This document shows, one piece after another, positions 18,254-27,726 of a stretch of DNA of 64,000 bases. The position numbers and the translations under genes were made by a program. This DNA is from Sysuimicrobium calidum (GTDB taxonomy: Bacteria; Sysuimicrobiota; Sysuimicrobiia; Sysuimicrobiales; Sysuimicrobiaceae). Position 1 is the stretch's first letter. The number at the start of each line of letters is the position of its first letter. The stretch is from positions 14,257 to 78,256 of the forward strand of contig JAVKHN010000006.1 in NCBI GenBank assembly GCA_031459935.1. The letters run 5' to 3'. The notes below the pieces were generated by a model. That model was not told the DNA's origin. It was given only the letters and a program-made list of their open reading frames with translations, and did not search any database.

Positions 18254-19771
18254 ATGCCGGTTCTCACCGTGACCCTGTTCCTGCCGCTCCTGGGCACCCT
18301 CGTGGTGTTGCTCCTGCCCCCGCACGACCCGCACCGCATCCGGAGGGTGACGCTCGTGTTCGCGGGGCTCACCTTCCTGAGCTCTGTAGGGATCCTGTCG
18401 TATTTTGACTTCGGGCGCCGGGAGATCCAGCTCATCGAGCAGGCGGCCTGGATCCCTGCCATCGGTGTCCAGTACAAGGTGGGGGTGGACAGCATGAGCC
18501 TTGCCCTGGCCATCCTCACCACCCTCCTCACCCTCCTCTCCGTGATCTACTCCCTCCGGGTGGAGGAGCGGGTGAAGGAGTATAACCTGCTGTTCCTGCT
18601 GTTGGAAACGGGCATGTTGGGCGTGTTCTTCGCCCTGGATTTCTTCCTGTTCTACGTGTTCTGGGAGCTCACCCTGGTACCCATGTACTTCCTCATCGGG
18701 ATCTGGGGGGGGCCCCGCCGGGAGTATGCGGCCATCAAGTTCTTCCTGTACACCCTGGTGGGCTCCCTCGCCATGCTGCTGGCCATCCTGCTCCTGTATT
18801 TCCACCTGCCCCCCGGGGAGCGGACTTTTGACGTGCTGCGGATCCTGGAGGTCCGGCCGCTTTCAGGAACCGGCCTGTTGACGCAGCTGGCCTTCTGGGG
18901 CTTCTTTCTGTCCTTCGCCATCAAGGTGCCCATGTGGCCCTTCCACACCTGGTTGCCGGACGCCCACGTGGAAGCCCCCACCGCGGGATCCGTCATCCTG
19001 GCTGCCATCCTGCTGAAGCTGGGGACCTACGGGTTCGTACGCTTCAGCCTCCCCCTCTTCCCGGAGGTTTTCCAGCAGCACGCTTCCCTCATCGCAGTCC
19101 TGGCCATCGTCGGGATCATCTACGGAGCCCTGGTGGCCATGGCACAGCAGGATCTCAAGAAACTGGTGGCCTACTCCTCCGTGAACCATATGGGATATGT
19201 GATGCTGGCCGTGGCCGCCGCGGCTGCGGCGCGAGGAAAGCCGGAGCTCGTGGGCCCCGCGGCCACGGCCCTAAACGGCGCGGTGCTGGAGATGCTGGCT
19301 CATGGGGTCATCACGGGGGCCCTGTTCCTCATCGTCGGTGTCATCTACGACTACCGGACCCACACCCGCGGGGTGGAGGACTTCGGCGGGCTGTGGGCAG
19401 TGCTCCCCAAATACGGGGCTGTGACCATCACCGCCATGTTCGCCTCCTTGGGACTTCCGGGGCTCATGGGGTTCGTGGCGGAGTTTTTGATCTTCGTGGG
19501 TTCCTTCGCCATCCTGCCCGTACACACCGCAATCGCAGCCATCGGTATCATCGTCACCGCCGCCTTCTTCCTGTGGACGATCCAGCGCATCTTCCTGGGT
19601 CCCACGAACCCTCGGTGGATCAACCTGCCGGACCTGGACCGCAGAGAAGCTTGGTCCCTGGTACCTCTGGTGATCCTCATGATCGTGTTCGGGGTGTACC
19701 CGCGGCCACTCGTGGAGTTCATCAACCTCAGCACCACGCAGGTGATGCAGCTGGTGGGGTTGGTGCGATGA
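18254..19771 (+). CDS. nuoM: NADH-quinone oxidoreductase subunit M
   Basis: The 505-residue antiporter-like subunit has the catalytic Glu region FFLFYVFWELTLVPMYFLIG, the channel motifs PFHTWLPDAHVEAPTAGSV and AYSSVNHMGYVML, and about 14 helices. The ATG at 18254 lies 2 bases after the nuoL stop and starts a typical first helix. Its TGA overlaps the nuoN start. Confidence 0.96.
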   Translation: MPVLTVTLFLPLLGTLVVLLLPPHDPHRIRRVTLVFAGLTFLSSVGILSYFDFGRREIQLIEQAAWIPAIGVQYKVGVDSMSLALAILTTLLTLLSVIYSLRVEERVKEYNLLFLLLETGMLGVFFALDFFLFYVFWELTLVPMYFLIGIWGGPRREYAAIKFFLYTLVGSLAMLLAILLLYFHLPPGERTFDVLRILEVRPLSGTGLLTQLAFWGFFLSFAIKVPMWPFHTWLPDAHVEAPTAGSVILAAILLKLGTYGFVRFSLPLFPEVFQQHASLIAVLAIVGIIYGALVAMAQQDLKKLVAYSSVNHMGYVMLAVAAAAAARGKPELVGPAATALNGAVLEMLAHGVITGALFLIVGVIYDYRTHTRGVEDFGGLWAVLPKYGAVTITAMFASLGLPGLMGFVAEFLIFVGSFAILPVHTAIAAIGIIVTAAFFLWTIQRIFLGPTNPRWINLPDLDRREAWSLVPLVILMIVFGVYPRPLVEFINLSTTQVMQLVGLVR

Positions 19772-21222
19772 ACGTGGCGGATCTGTACTGGCTACTGCCC
19801 GAGATCCTCGTCGGGGGCCTCGCCCTCTTGCTGCTGGTGGTGGATCTCCTCCTTCCGCAGGAGCGCAAGTCCGTAGTGGGCGGACTCGGGATCCTGGGGC
19901 TGGGAGGGGCCGGTGTGAGCACGGCCCTTCTGCTGCGGGACCTAGGGAGCCTTGGCGGGGCCGGAGTCCGGATCCTTTCGGACACGTATACGGTGGATCA
20001 CTTCGGGGTCTACTTCAAGCTGGTGGCGGTGCTGGCCACGGCCCTGGTGATCCTGGTGGGGATGGACTTCTTCCCCCGCTATACGGCGTATGCGGGCGAG
20101 GCGTATGTGATGCTGGTCTTCACCTGCCTGGGCCTCATGCTCATGGCCTCCAGCAGCGAACTGGTCACCCTGCTGCTGAGCATCGAGTTCGTCTCCCTCA
20201 CCAGCTACCTCCTGGCGGGCTATCTCAAGGGCAGTCCGAAGAGCAACGAAGCAGGGGTGAAGTACTTCCTGTACGGTGCGGCCACCACGGGCGTCATGGC
20301 TTACGGCTTCTCCCTGCTGTACGGGGCCACGGGCTCCACAAGCCTTTACGACATCGCGGGCAGGCTGGGACAGATGGGCCCTGTGGGCACCCTGGGCGTG
20401 GGGATGGCTCTGGCGGGGTTCGGATTCAAGATCTCCATGGTCCCCTTCCATCAGTGGACACCGGACGTGTACGAAGGAGCTCCCACCCCCATCAGCGCGT
20501 ACCTCTCCGTGGGCCCCAAGGCCGCGGGGTTCGCCGCACTGCTCCGCACCCTGCTGGTGGCGGTGCCGCCTGAGAGCATAGACTGGAGGCTGCTGATCGC
20601 GGTGCTGAGTGCCCTGAGCATGACCGTGGGCAATCTCCTCGCCCTGCCGCAGCGAAACATCAAGCGGATGCTGGCGTACTCCAGCATCTCCCACGCAGGG
20701 TTCATGCTCATGGCGGTGGCGGCCGCGCCATCCGCTTGGGCGCGGCCGGCCCTGCTTGTGTACGTGGGTGCCTACCTCTTCACGAACCTGGGAGCCTTCT
20801 TCGCGGCCATGGTGGCCTCCTGGAGTGTGGGCTCGGATGAGATTCCGGACTTCGCGGGGCTCAGCCAGCGGGCGCCAGGGGTGGCTCTGGCCATGGCCCT
20901 CTTCATGCTCTCCCTCACGGGTATCCCCCCGACGGCTGGATTTTTCGGCAAGTACTACCTCTTCTCCGCAGCCGTGGACGCGGGTCTGCTGTGGCTCGCG
21001 GGGGTAGGCGTCCTCAACAGCGTGGTCTCCCTGTACTATTACGTGGGCGTTATCCGGGCCCTGTACCTGATGCCCTCTGCCCGGGAGGTCTCCGTGCCGG
21101 TCCCCGCGGGCACAGGCTGGGCCCTGGCCCTCACGGCGCTAGGGACCCTGGCGCTCGGGGTGGTCCCTCAGCCGTTCGTCACCCTCGTCCAGTCCGCTCA
21201 GCGTTTGCTGGCGGGATTCTAA
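19768..21222 (+). CDS. nuoN: NADH-quinone oxidoreductase subunit N
   Basis: The 484-residue antiporter-like subunit has FVSLTSYLLAGYLKGSPKSNEAGVKY in pieces consistent with the family. SMVPFHQWTPDVYEGAPTP and LAYSSISHAGFMLM are also present. It starts inside the nuoM stop (ATGA). It is the last nuo gene. The peripheral arm genes nuoBCDEFG and nuoI are not in this window. Confidence 0.96.
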   Translation: MNVADLYWLLPEILVGGLALLLLVVDLLLPQERKSVVGGLGILGLGGAGVSTALLLRDLGSLGGAGVRILSDTYTVDHFGVYFKLVAVLATALVILVGMDFFPRYTAYAGEAYVMLVFTCLGLMLMASSSELVTLLLSIEFVSLTSYLLAGYLKGSPKSNEAGVKYFLYGAATTGVMAYGFSLLYGATGSTSLYDIAGRLGQMGPVGTLGVGMALAGFGFKISMVPFHQWTPDVYEGAPTPISAYLSVGPKAAGFAALLRTLLVAVPPESIDWRLLIAVLSALSMTVGNLLALPQRNIKRMLAYSSISHAGFMLMAVAAAPSAWARPALLVYVGAYLFTNLGAFFAAMVASWSVGSDEIPDFAGLSQRAPGVALAMALFMLSLTGIPPTAGFFGKYYLFSAAVDAGLLWLAGVGVLNSVVSLYYYVGVIRALYLMPSAREVSVPVPAGTGWALALTALGTLALGVVPQPFVTLVQSAQRLLAGF

Positions 21223-21264
21223 TCTCAGAAGGGAATTCTTGCATGCGGCAGGCGCAGGGTGTGC

Positions 21265-21270
21265 TAGCAT
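21265..21270 (+). promoter_or_regulatory. Possible extended -10 element of the V/A-ATPase operon
   Basis: TGC-TAGCAT (21262-21270) resembles an extended -10, about 84 bases before the first ATPase gene. No clear -35 at the right distance is visible. The gap between nuoN and the ATPase genes (21223-21353) holds nothing else I recognise. Confidence 0.3.
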
Positions 21271-21353
21271 GAGGGAGGCGAAGCGGTGGTCCACGTCCCT
21301 GGTGGGGGCGCGGGCCCCGCTTCTCGTCTAAAAGCTCGGGTTCGGGGTTGAAG

Positions 21354-21689
21354 ATGGCGCACGAACGGGACGCCAAACAGGACAACATCCTGCTCGTGAT
21401 CGCGAGAAAGGAGCAGGAGCTGGAGCGTCTGATCGCAGAAGCCAGGGCTGAGGCGGAGCGCATGGTGGTGGAGGCGGAAGCGGAGGCGGCCCGCATCCGG
21501 GAGCGGGCCCAGCAGGAGATCGTCCGCTTGGAGAGGGAGGCCCGGGAGCGGGCGGAGGCGGAAGCCCGAGCTGCGGAGGAACGGGCTCTGGAGCGGGCCC
21601 GGGGGGAGGCGGAACGCTTCCGGGCCCAGGCCCGACAGCGGATGGACGAGGCCGTCCGGCGCGTGGTGGAGGCGGTCCTCCGGGGGTAA
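21354..21689 (+). CDS. V/A-type ATPase peripheral-stalk subunit G/H
   Basis: The 111-residue protein is almost entirely a charged coiled coil (residues 15-105, rich in Glu, Arg and Ala), as expected for the stalk subunit that pairs with subunit E. The identification rests on this and on its place at the head of the operon, as in Thermus atpG. An in-frame TTG lies 6 bases upstream; I chose the ATG at 21354. Confidence 0.8.
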   Translation: MAHERDAKQDNILLVIARKEQELERLIAEARAEAERMVVEAEAEAARIRERAQQEIVRLEREARERAEAEARAAEERALERARGEAERFRAQARQRMDEAVRRVVEAVLRG

Positions 21690-21694
21690 GACCT

Positions 21695-23671
21695 ATGATC
21701 GTGGAGATGAGCCGGGTGCTCCTCCTAGGCCCCAAGCGACTGCTCGGGGAAGTCACGGATGTGGTGCAGCGCCTGGGGGTGATACACGTGGACCGGGTGG
21801 AGGCGGAGGAGGTCCCCACGGTCCGCCCCGTGGAGCCCGGAAGCGAGGAGGAACAGCGCCAGCGCCGCCTGGAGGCCCTGCTCGCCCGTGCCACGGGTCT
21901 GTTAAACCTCCTCCCCCGGACGGGACCCACCCCGATTCCGGACCTGGGAACGCGCTCCCTGGAGGAGCTGGAGGCCATCCTGGAAGCCCGGGAGCAGGAG
22001 GTTCGGGAGCTGGTCCGCAGGCGTCTGGAGGCGGAGGAGGAACTGGAGCTCATCCGGTCCTATGAAAACGCCCTTCGGGTCCTCTCCCCGCTCCTGGGGG
22101 CCCTGCAGGGGAGCCGGCACTTCGAGACCTACGGGTTTGTCCTGAGGGGGAAGGCGACCCCTGTCGTGGCAGAACTCCAGCAGGAGCTGCGCCGGCTCAC
22201 CGGAGGCCGGGTGGAGGTGGTGGCCCGAAAGATCGACGAGCAGACCACGGGCGTGGTGGTGGCCTTCCACAAGCGGGACGGGGATGGGGTACGATCCCTC
22301 CTCCAGCGGGCTGGGATCACGGAGCTCCGCCTGCCCACCCGGTTCGCGGATCGCCCGGCGGTGGAGGCGGTCCAGGAGATGGAACGGCGGCGGGAAGAGC
22401 TTCCCCGGGAGATCGAGGACCTGAAAAGTCGGCTGGAAGCCATGAGCCGGGAGCACCGGGGAACGGTGCAGGCCATCGAAGCCTATCTCCGGGACGAGCT
22501 CGCCAAGCTCCAGGCCCTGCCCGCCTTCGCCCAGTCCCGGTACACCTTCATCGTACACGGCTGGGTGCCCACCCGGGAGGTCCCGAGGCTGCGAGCCGCC
22601 GTGCGTCGGGCTTTCGGAGATCAGGTGGTGGTCTACGATACACCCGCGGACCCCCACGACGAGGAAGAGGGAGCCCACATCCCCGTGGCGTTGGAGAACC
22701 CCGCGCCCATCCGGCCGTTCCAGCTGCTGCTTTCCATCTTCCGGCCTCCCCGGTACGGAACGTGGGATCCCACGCCGCTGCTGGCCCTGACATTCCCCCT
22801 GTTTGTGGGCCTGGTGATCGGAGATGTGGGATACGGGGCCCTGTTTTTCCTGCTCGGTTGGGCGCTGCGCAACCGGGCGCGTCGGGGGGAAGCTCTGGAG
22901 ATCCCTCTTTTGAACATCCGGATGCGCCCGGAGATCCTGGGGGCGGTCTCCTGGATCGTGCGGGTAATCGCGTTCTGGGTTATGGTCTTCGGGATCCTGT
23001 ACGCGGAGGTGTTCGGCAATCTCCCGGAGCTGCTGTTTCACCTACGCCCCGTCTTCGATCGGGTCTACGCGCACCGGGATCTTTACTTCCAGGTTATCGT
23101 GCTCCTGGGGATGCTCATGATCTACGGAGGTCTGCTGGGACACCTGGGAATGGCTGCCCGGCACCGCCACCTCCGGGGTGTTTTCGAGAGCGCGGTGATG
23201 ATCCTGGTGCTCACCTGGGTGCTGTTGCTCCTGGGCGGCATGTCGGGGCTGCTGCCTGCGGCCGCGGTGTCCCTCAGCTGGTACTTCCTCTGGGCGGGCC
23301 TGGTGGCCTTCGCGATCGGACTGGCCTTCCGGGCCGCAAACCCTATGTGGTTCCTGGAGTCCGCCACCGCTTTTGGGCACATCCTCTCCCATGCCCGGCT
23401 CATGGCCTTCGGCCTCGCAGCCGCGGCTCTCGCGAGCGCCGCCAACGAGCTGGGGCCCAGCATGGCGGAGACCTTCGGGATCCACGGAATCGTGGGCACC
23501 GTGGTGGGTTCGCTGATTTCTGCTCTTGCCCAGATCCTGTTCTTCGTGTTTACCATTGTGGGGCACGTGATTCAGCCCGCGCGTCTGCATTGGGTGGAGT
23601 TCTTCACGAAGGTGAAATACCACGAGGAAGCCGGAGAACCCTACCGGCCATTTCAACGGACAGGGAGGTGA
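21695..23671 (+). CDS. V/A-type ATPase subunit I (a-subunit homologue)
   Basis: The 658-residue protein has a cytoplasmic N-terminal half with coiled coils (residues about 40-120 and 220-275) and a C-terminal membrane half with about 8 helices. The membrane half starts near PTPLLALTFPLFVGLVIGDVG. SHARLMAFGLAAAALA, near the C-terminus, holds the conserved Arg of the ion channel. It connects the stalks to the rotor ring and forms the ion half-channels. Confidence 0.94.
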   Translation: MIVEMSRVLLLGPKRLLGEVTDVVQRLGVIHVDRVEAEEVPTVRPVEPGSEEEQRQRRLEALLARATGLLNLLPRTGPTPIPDLGTRSLEELEAILEAREQEVRELVRRRLEAEEELELIRSYENALRVLSPLLGALQGSRHFETYGFVLRGKATPVVAELQQELRRLTGGRVEVVARKIDEQTTGVVVAFHKRDGDGVRSLLQRAGITELRLPTRFADRPAVEAVQEMERRREELPREIEDLKSRLEAMSREHRGTVQAIEAYLRDELAKLQALPAFAQSRYTFIVHGWVPTREVPRLRAAVRRAFGDQVVVYDTPADPHDEEEGAHIPVALENPAPIRPFQLLLSIFRPPRYGTWDPTPLLALTFPLFVGLVIGDVGYGALFFLLGWALRNRARRGEALEIPLLNIRMRPEILGAVSWIVRVIAFWVMVFGILYAEVFGNLPELLFHLRPVFDRVYAHRDLYFQVIVLLGMLMIYGGLLGHLGMAARHRHLRGVFESAVMILVLTWVLLLLGGMSGLLPAAAVSLSWYFLWAGLVAFAIGLAFRAANPMWFLESATAFGHILSHARLMAFGLAAAALASAANELGPSMAETFGIHGIVGTVVGSLISALAQILFFVFTIVGHVIQPARLHWVEFFTKVKYHEEAGEPYRPFQRTGR

Positions 23672-23675
23672 GTAT

Positions 23676-24002
23676 ATGCGCATGCGCGCTGGAGTCTGGC
23701 TTCTTTTCGGCCTTCTCCTGGTCGGGATGGTGGCCGTGCCGGCCCTGGCCGCGGAGGCTCCGGAGGCCCGACCTGCCGGAGATGGAGCCCGCGCGGGGTT
23801 ATTGGGGATCGCCGCCGCCCTCGCGGTAGCGTTCGGTGCCCTCGGCACCGCGTGGGCGCAGTCGCGGATCGGTGCCGCGGCGGCCGGAGCGATGGCAGAG
23901 CGTCCGGAGATCGGAGGCCTCATGCTGGTGTTCCTGGCCCTGCCCGAGACCATGATCATCCTGGGGTTCCTGGTGGCCTTCTTCCTCATCGGGCGCATCT
24001 AG
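23676..24002 (+). CDS. V/A-type ATPase subunit K (c-ring proteolipid)
   Basis: The 108-residue protein has an N-terminal hydrophobic leader ending near ALAAEAP (a likely cleaved signal peptide). One helical hairpin follows, with the ion-carrying Glu in ALPETMIILGF. It thus has a single-hairpin ring subunit like Thermus, not the doubled hairpin of Enterococcus NtpK. Whether H+ or Na+ is carried cannot be settled by eye. A second in-frame ATG lies 6 bases downstream. Confidence 0.9.
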   Translation: MRMRAGVWLLFGLLLVGMVAVPALAAEAPEARPAGDGARAGLLGIAAALAVAFGALGTAWAQSRIGAAAAGAMAERPEIGGLMLVFLALPETMIILGFLVAFFLIGRI

Positions 24003-24003
24003 G

Positions 24004-24585
24004 ATGAGCTCGGAACTCATCAGCCTGCTCGAGCGAGAAGCCCAGGCGGAGCGGGAACGCCTGCTAGAGGAGGCGCGTCAGCGGGCGCGGGATATCCTCC
24101 AGCAGGCGGAGGCGGAGGCTGCAAACCTCCTGGAGGCCCACCGCCGGAGGGTGGATGCAGAGCTCGAGGCGGTCCGCATCCGCGCACAGGGCGTGGCCCA
24201 GCTGCGGGCCACGTCCCTGGTGCTGGCGGCCAAGGACGAGCAGATCGCGGAGGTCTTCCAGCGGGCCCGGCAGGAGCTGGAGCGCCTGAGCCGGGACCCC
24301 TCTCGCTACGAGCCGGTCCTCCGGGCTCTCCTCCAGGAGGCGGTGGCGGGGTTCCGGGAGCGGGTGGTGGTGGAGTGCGCGGAGCAGGACCTTCCCCTCG
24401 TCCAGGCCGCGGTACAGGCCCTGGGCCTGGCGGCGGAGGTGCGTCCGAATCCGGAGCTGTGGGGAGGTGTGCGGGTCCGTAGCGCGGACGGCCGCTTCGT
24501 GGTGGAGAACACCCTCCTCTCGCGCCTGGAGCGGGCCCGGCAGGTGCTGCTCTCGGAAGTGGCAGACATCCTGTGGGGGGGGTAG
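24004..24585 (+). CDS. V/A-type ATPase peripheral-stalk subunit E
   Basis: The 193-residue protein has a long N-terminal coiled coil (LLEREAQAERERLLEEAR onward, to about residue 100) and a compact C-terminal domain containing RVRSADGRFVVENTLLSRLE. That layout is typical of subunit E, which forms the outer stalk with subunit G/H. The ATG follows the subunit K stop by 1 base. Confidence 0.9.
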   Translation: MSSELISLLEREAQAERERLLEEARQRARDILQQAEAEAANLLEAHRRRVDAELEAVRIRAQGVAQLRATSLVLAAKDEQIAEVFQRARQELERLSRDPSRYEPVLRALLQEAVAGFRERVVVECAEQDLPLVQAAVQALGLAAEVRPNPELWGGVRVRSADGRFVVENTLLSRLERARQVLLSEVADILWGG

Positions 24586-24591
24586 GGAGGG

Positions 24592-25620
24592 GTGCCGGAG
24601 GACTTCGGCTACATCAACGCCCGGGTGAAGGGAATGCGCTCCCGGTTGCTGCCGCCCGGCCGCCTGGAGGAGTTGTTGGGGCTTGCGGACCTGGAGAGCT
24701 TCATCCATGCCCTGGGCAACACGCCCTACGGGCCCGAGCTCCAGGAGGCCCTTACCCGGTACCAGGGCCTGCGGGCGGTGGACGAGGCACTGATGCGGGC
24801 CTTCCAGAAAACTGCCCAGAAGATCCTGGGGTTTTCGGAGGGGAAGGCCAGGGCTCTGATCCGGGTGTTCCTGGTCCAGTGGGATCTCCACAATCTGCGC
24901 ACCATTCTCCGAGCGAAGCACTCGGGGCACCCCCTCGAGGCGACGGAGCAGAACCTGATCCCCGCAGGGGAGCTCACGGAGGTCCGGCTCCGGGAGCTGC
25001 TGGCCCAGCCGGATCTCGCGGCCCTAGCTGGCACCCTGGCCACCTGGGAGCACCCGTTGGCGGAGGCGCTGCTTGCGGCGATCCGGCAGTACGAGTCCAC
25101 CCAGGATCTGCTGAGCCTGGAGCTGAGCCTGGACCGGGGGTACTTCGAGTGGGCTCTCCGCGTGGCCCGGGGCATGGGGCACAATGAGACGCTGGTCCGG
25201 GACGTGGTCCGGATGCAGATCGACTTCACGAACGTGAAGACCGCGTTCAAACTGCAGCAGCTGGCGGACCTCTCCCGGGAGGAGCGGGAGCGCTTCTTCC
25301 TTCCCGGGGGGAGTGTGGTATCTCGGGATGTGTTCCTGAACCTGGCGGATCCCACGACCGCGGAGTTCGGGCTGCGGGAGCTGCGTGGACGGGGAATCCA
25401 TCCGGAGGGCCAGACGGCGGGGGAGGTGGAGCGCTTCCTGGAGGAGGAGAGTACCCGCCGGATGGCTATGCTCTATCTGGGGGATCCGCTCGGAATTGAC
25501 GTGGTGATCGGGTTCCTCACCATGCTGAGCAGTGAGATCCGAAACCTGCGCCTCATCGCCCGAAGCAAGGCCCTCGGGATCCCCCGGGATCTGGTCCGCC
25601 GGGAGATGGCCCTGGTGTAG
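24592..25620 (+). CDS. V/A-type ATPase subunit C (rotor-ring connector)
   Basis: The 342-residue helical protein starts with DFGYINARVKGMRSRLL, which is typical of the AC39/subunit C family. KAFKLQQL-like (KTAFKLQQL) and DPLGIDVVIGFL elements are also present. Subunit C links the central stalk to the proteolipid ring. The start is a GTG at 24592 preceded by a GGGAGG site. The family is recognised with good but not perfect confidence by eye. Confidence 0.9.
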   Translation: MPEDFGYINARVKGMRSRLLPPGRLEELLGLADLESFIHALGNTPYGPELQEALTRYQGLRAVDEALMRAFQKTAQKILGFSEGKARALIRVFLVQWDLHNLRTILRAKHSGHPLEATEQNLIPAGELTEVRLRELLAQPDLAALAGTLATWEHPLAEALLAAIRQYESTQDLLSLELSLDRGYFEWALRVARGMGHNETLVRDVVRMQIDFTNVKTAFKLQQLADLSREERERFFLPGGSVVSRDVFLNLADPTTAEFGLRELRGRGIHPEGQTAGEVERFLEEESTRRMAMLYLGDPLGIDVVIGFLTMLSSEIRNLRLIARSKALGIPRDLVRREMALV

Positions 25621-25626
25621 CCGGAG

Positions 25627-25947
25627 ATGCGGTACCGGGTGGCTGTGATCACGGACTCGGAGACCGCCACGGGCTTCCGGCTGGCGGGGGCTGAGGTCTT
25701 CGAGGCCGACACCCCCGAGGGGGTGGTCGGGGCCCTCCGGGAGGTGCTCCGGGGAGACTACGGCCTCGTGGCGGTGAACGAAGTCCTCCTCACCGAAGCG
25801 GAGGAAGAGATCCGGCGGGCAATGCGGGGGAGGGATCTCCCCGTGGTCGTACCCTTCCCGGCCCCTCGGGCGCAGCTGGAGTCCGGGGAGGAGTACATCG
25901 CGCGCCTGGTGAAGGAGCACATCGGGTTCTACGTGAAGCTGCGGTAG
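25627..25947 (+). CDS. V/A-type ATPase subunit F
   Basis: The 106-residue protein has the small Rossmann-like fold of subunit F (VAVITDSETATGFRLAG, then DYGLVAVNEVLL and VVPFPAPR). It is part of the central rotor stalk with subunit D. Spacing of 6 bases after subunit C and 12 bases before subunit A places it in the usual position. Confidence 0.93.
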   Translation: MRYRVAVITDSETATGFRLAGAEVFEADTPEGVVGALREVLRGDYGLVAVNEVLLTEAEEEIRRAMRGRDLPVVVPFPAPRAQLESGEEYIARLVKEHIGFYVKLR

Positions 25948-25959
25948 GGAGGGAGAGCC

Positions 25960-27714
25960 GTGGCCATCCAGGGAGAAATCATTAAGATCGCGGGACCCGC
26001 GGTGATCGCCCGGGGCATGCGAGGGGCCCGGATGTACGACATCGTCCGGGTCGGGAAGGAGAGGCTTGTGGGGGAGATCATCCGTCTCAGCGGGGACACC
26101 GCCTTCATCCAGGTGTACGAGGACACCAGCGGCCTGTACGTGGGTGAGCCCGTGGAGAGCACAGGGCTGCCGCTGGCGGTGGAGTTGGGACCGGGACTGT
26201 TGAGCAACATCTACGATGGGATCCAACGGCCTCTTCCGGAGGTACGGCGGCAGCAGGGGGATTTCATCCGGCGCGGTGCGGTGGCCCCCGCCCTTGACCG
26301 GAACCACCGGTGGCCCTTCCGCCCCCGGGTCTCCGTGGGGGAGGAGGTGGGGCCGGGAGACGTGATCGGGGAGGTCCAGGAATTCGGACTGGTGCACCGG
26401 ATTCTGGTACCCCCGGATGCGAAGCCCTCCCGGGTGGCGGAGATCCATGAGGGCGAGTTCACGGTGACGGATGTGGTGGCGCGGTTGGAGAACGGTCTGG
26501 AGCTGCGTCTCATGCAAACCTGGCCCGTGCGCCTGGCCCGACCCGCCGCGCGCCGTCTGGATCCACGGGAGCCGCTGGTGACGGGGCAGCGGATCATCGA
26601 CGTGCTGTTCCCCGTAGCCATGGGCGGGACCGCGGCCATTCCGGGCCCGTTCGGCAGCGGCAAGACCGTGATGCAGCAGACCCTGGCCAAGTGGGCGGAT
26701 GCGGACGTAATCATCTACGTGGGCTGCGGGGAGCGGGGCAACGAGATGACCCACGTACTGGACGAATTCCCGGAGCTGGAGGATCCCCGCACAGGCCGGC
26801 CCCTCATGGAGCGCACCATCATCATCGCGAATACCAGCAACATGCCCGTGGCCGCCCGGGAGGCTTCCGTCTACACGGGCATCACCATGGCGGAGTACTG
26901 GCGGGACCAGGGCTATAAAGTGGCCCTCATGGCGGACTCCACCAGCCGCTGGGCCGAGGCCATGCGGGAGATCTCCAGTCGCCTGGAGGAGATGCCCGCG
27001 GAGGAGGGGTATCCGCCCTACCTCTCCAGCCGGCTTGCGGCCTTTTACGAGCGCGCGGGACGGGTGGTGTGCCTGGGCCGCCCGGAGCGATGGGGAGCCA
27101 TCACCGTGATCGGCGCGGTGTCCCCCCCGGGCGGAGACCTCTCGGAGCCCGTGACCCAGGCCACCCTGCGCATCGTGGGGACCTTCTGGTCCCTCGATGC
27201 CTCCCTTGCCCACCGGCGGCACTTCCCCGCCATCCACTGGCTACGGTCCTACAGCCTCTACACCCCTCTGTTCCGGGAGTGGTACCGGCAGAACCTCCCG
27301 GAGGACTTCGAGGAGCTGCGCAACCGCGCCAGCGCCCTGCTGCAGCAGGAGGCGGAGCTGCAGGAGATCGTGCAGCTGGTAGGCCCGGATGCCCTGCAGG
27401 ACGACCAGCGGCTGGTGATCGAGGCGGGCAAGATGCTCCGGGAGGACTTTCTGCAGCAGTCCGCCTTCTCGGATGTGGACGCCTACTGTCCGCCCATCAA
27501 GTCCTACGGGATCCTGAAGGCCATCCTGGTCTTCTACGACGAGGCGCTTGCAGCCCTTCACCGGGGCATGCCCATGGACGAGATCCTCAACCTCCCGCAC
27601 ATCCAGGAGATCGCCCGGATGAAGGAAGTGCCCGCGGACCGGTTCCCCGCATACACGGAGGACCTCCTGCGTCGGCTGCGGGAGGACCTGCGGGCACCGG
27701 TGCGGGCGAGTTAG
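25960..27714 (+). CDS. atpA: V/A-type ATPase catalytic subunit A
   Basis: The 584-residue catalytic subunit has the P-loop GPFGSGKTVMQQ (about residues 230-240), then GCGERGNEMTHVLDEFPEL, DSTSRWAEAMREISSRL-type residues and the adenine-binding C-terminal part. The V-type non-homologous insert lies before the P-loop. It starts with GTG at 25960 after a GGGAGGGAG ribosome site. Complete, with no anomalies. I use the V/A-type meaning of atpA here, not the F-type alpha subunit. Confidence 0.96.
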   Translation: MAIQGEIIKIAGPAVIARGMRGARMYDIVRVGKERLVGEIIRLSGDTAFIQVYEDTSGLYVGEPVESTGLPLAVELGPGLLSNIYDGIQRPLPEVRRQQGDFIRRGAVAPALDRNHRWPFRPRVSVGEEVGPGDVIGEVQEFGLVHRILVPPDAKPSRVAEIHEGEFTVTDVVARLENGLELRLMQTWPVRLARPAARRLDPREPLVTGQRIIDVLFPVAMGGTAAIPGPFGSGKTVMQQTLAKWADADVIIYVGCGERGNEMTHVLDEFPELEDPRTGRPLMERTIIIANTSNMPVAAREASVYTGITMAEYWRDQGYKVALMADSTSRWAEAMREISSRLEEMPAEEGYPPYLSSRLAAFYERAGRVVCLGRPERWGAITVIGAVSPPGGDLSEPVTQATLRIVGTFWSLDASLAHRRHFPAIHWLRSYSLYTPLFREWYRQNLPEDFEELRNRASALLQQEAELQEIVQLVGPDALQDDQRLVIEAGKMLREDFLQQSAFSDVDAYCPPIKSYGILKAILVFYDEALAALHRGMPMDEILNLPHIQEIARMKEVPADRFPAYTEDLLRRLREDLRAPVRAS

Positions 27715-27726
27715 GAGGGGAGGAAC

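Noticed and set aside
13835..21222. Membrane-bound hydrogenase or Mrp antiporter
   Set aside because: NuoA, NuoJ and NuoK in canonical form with NuoH, L, M and N fit complex I better; no hydrogenase or Mrp subunits are seen.
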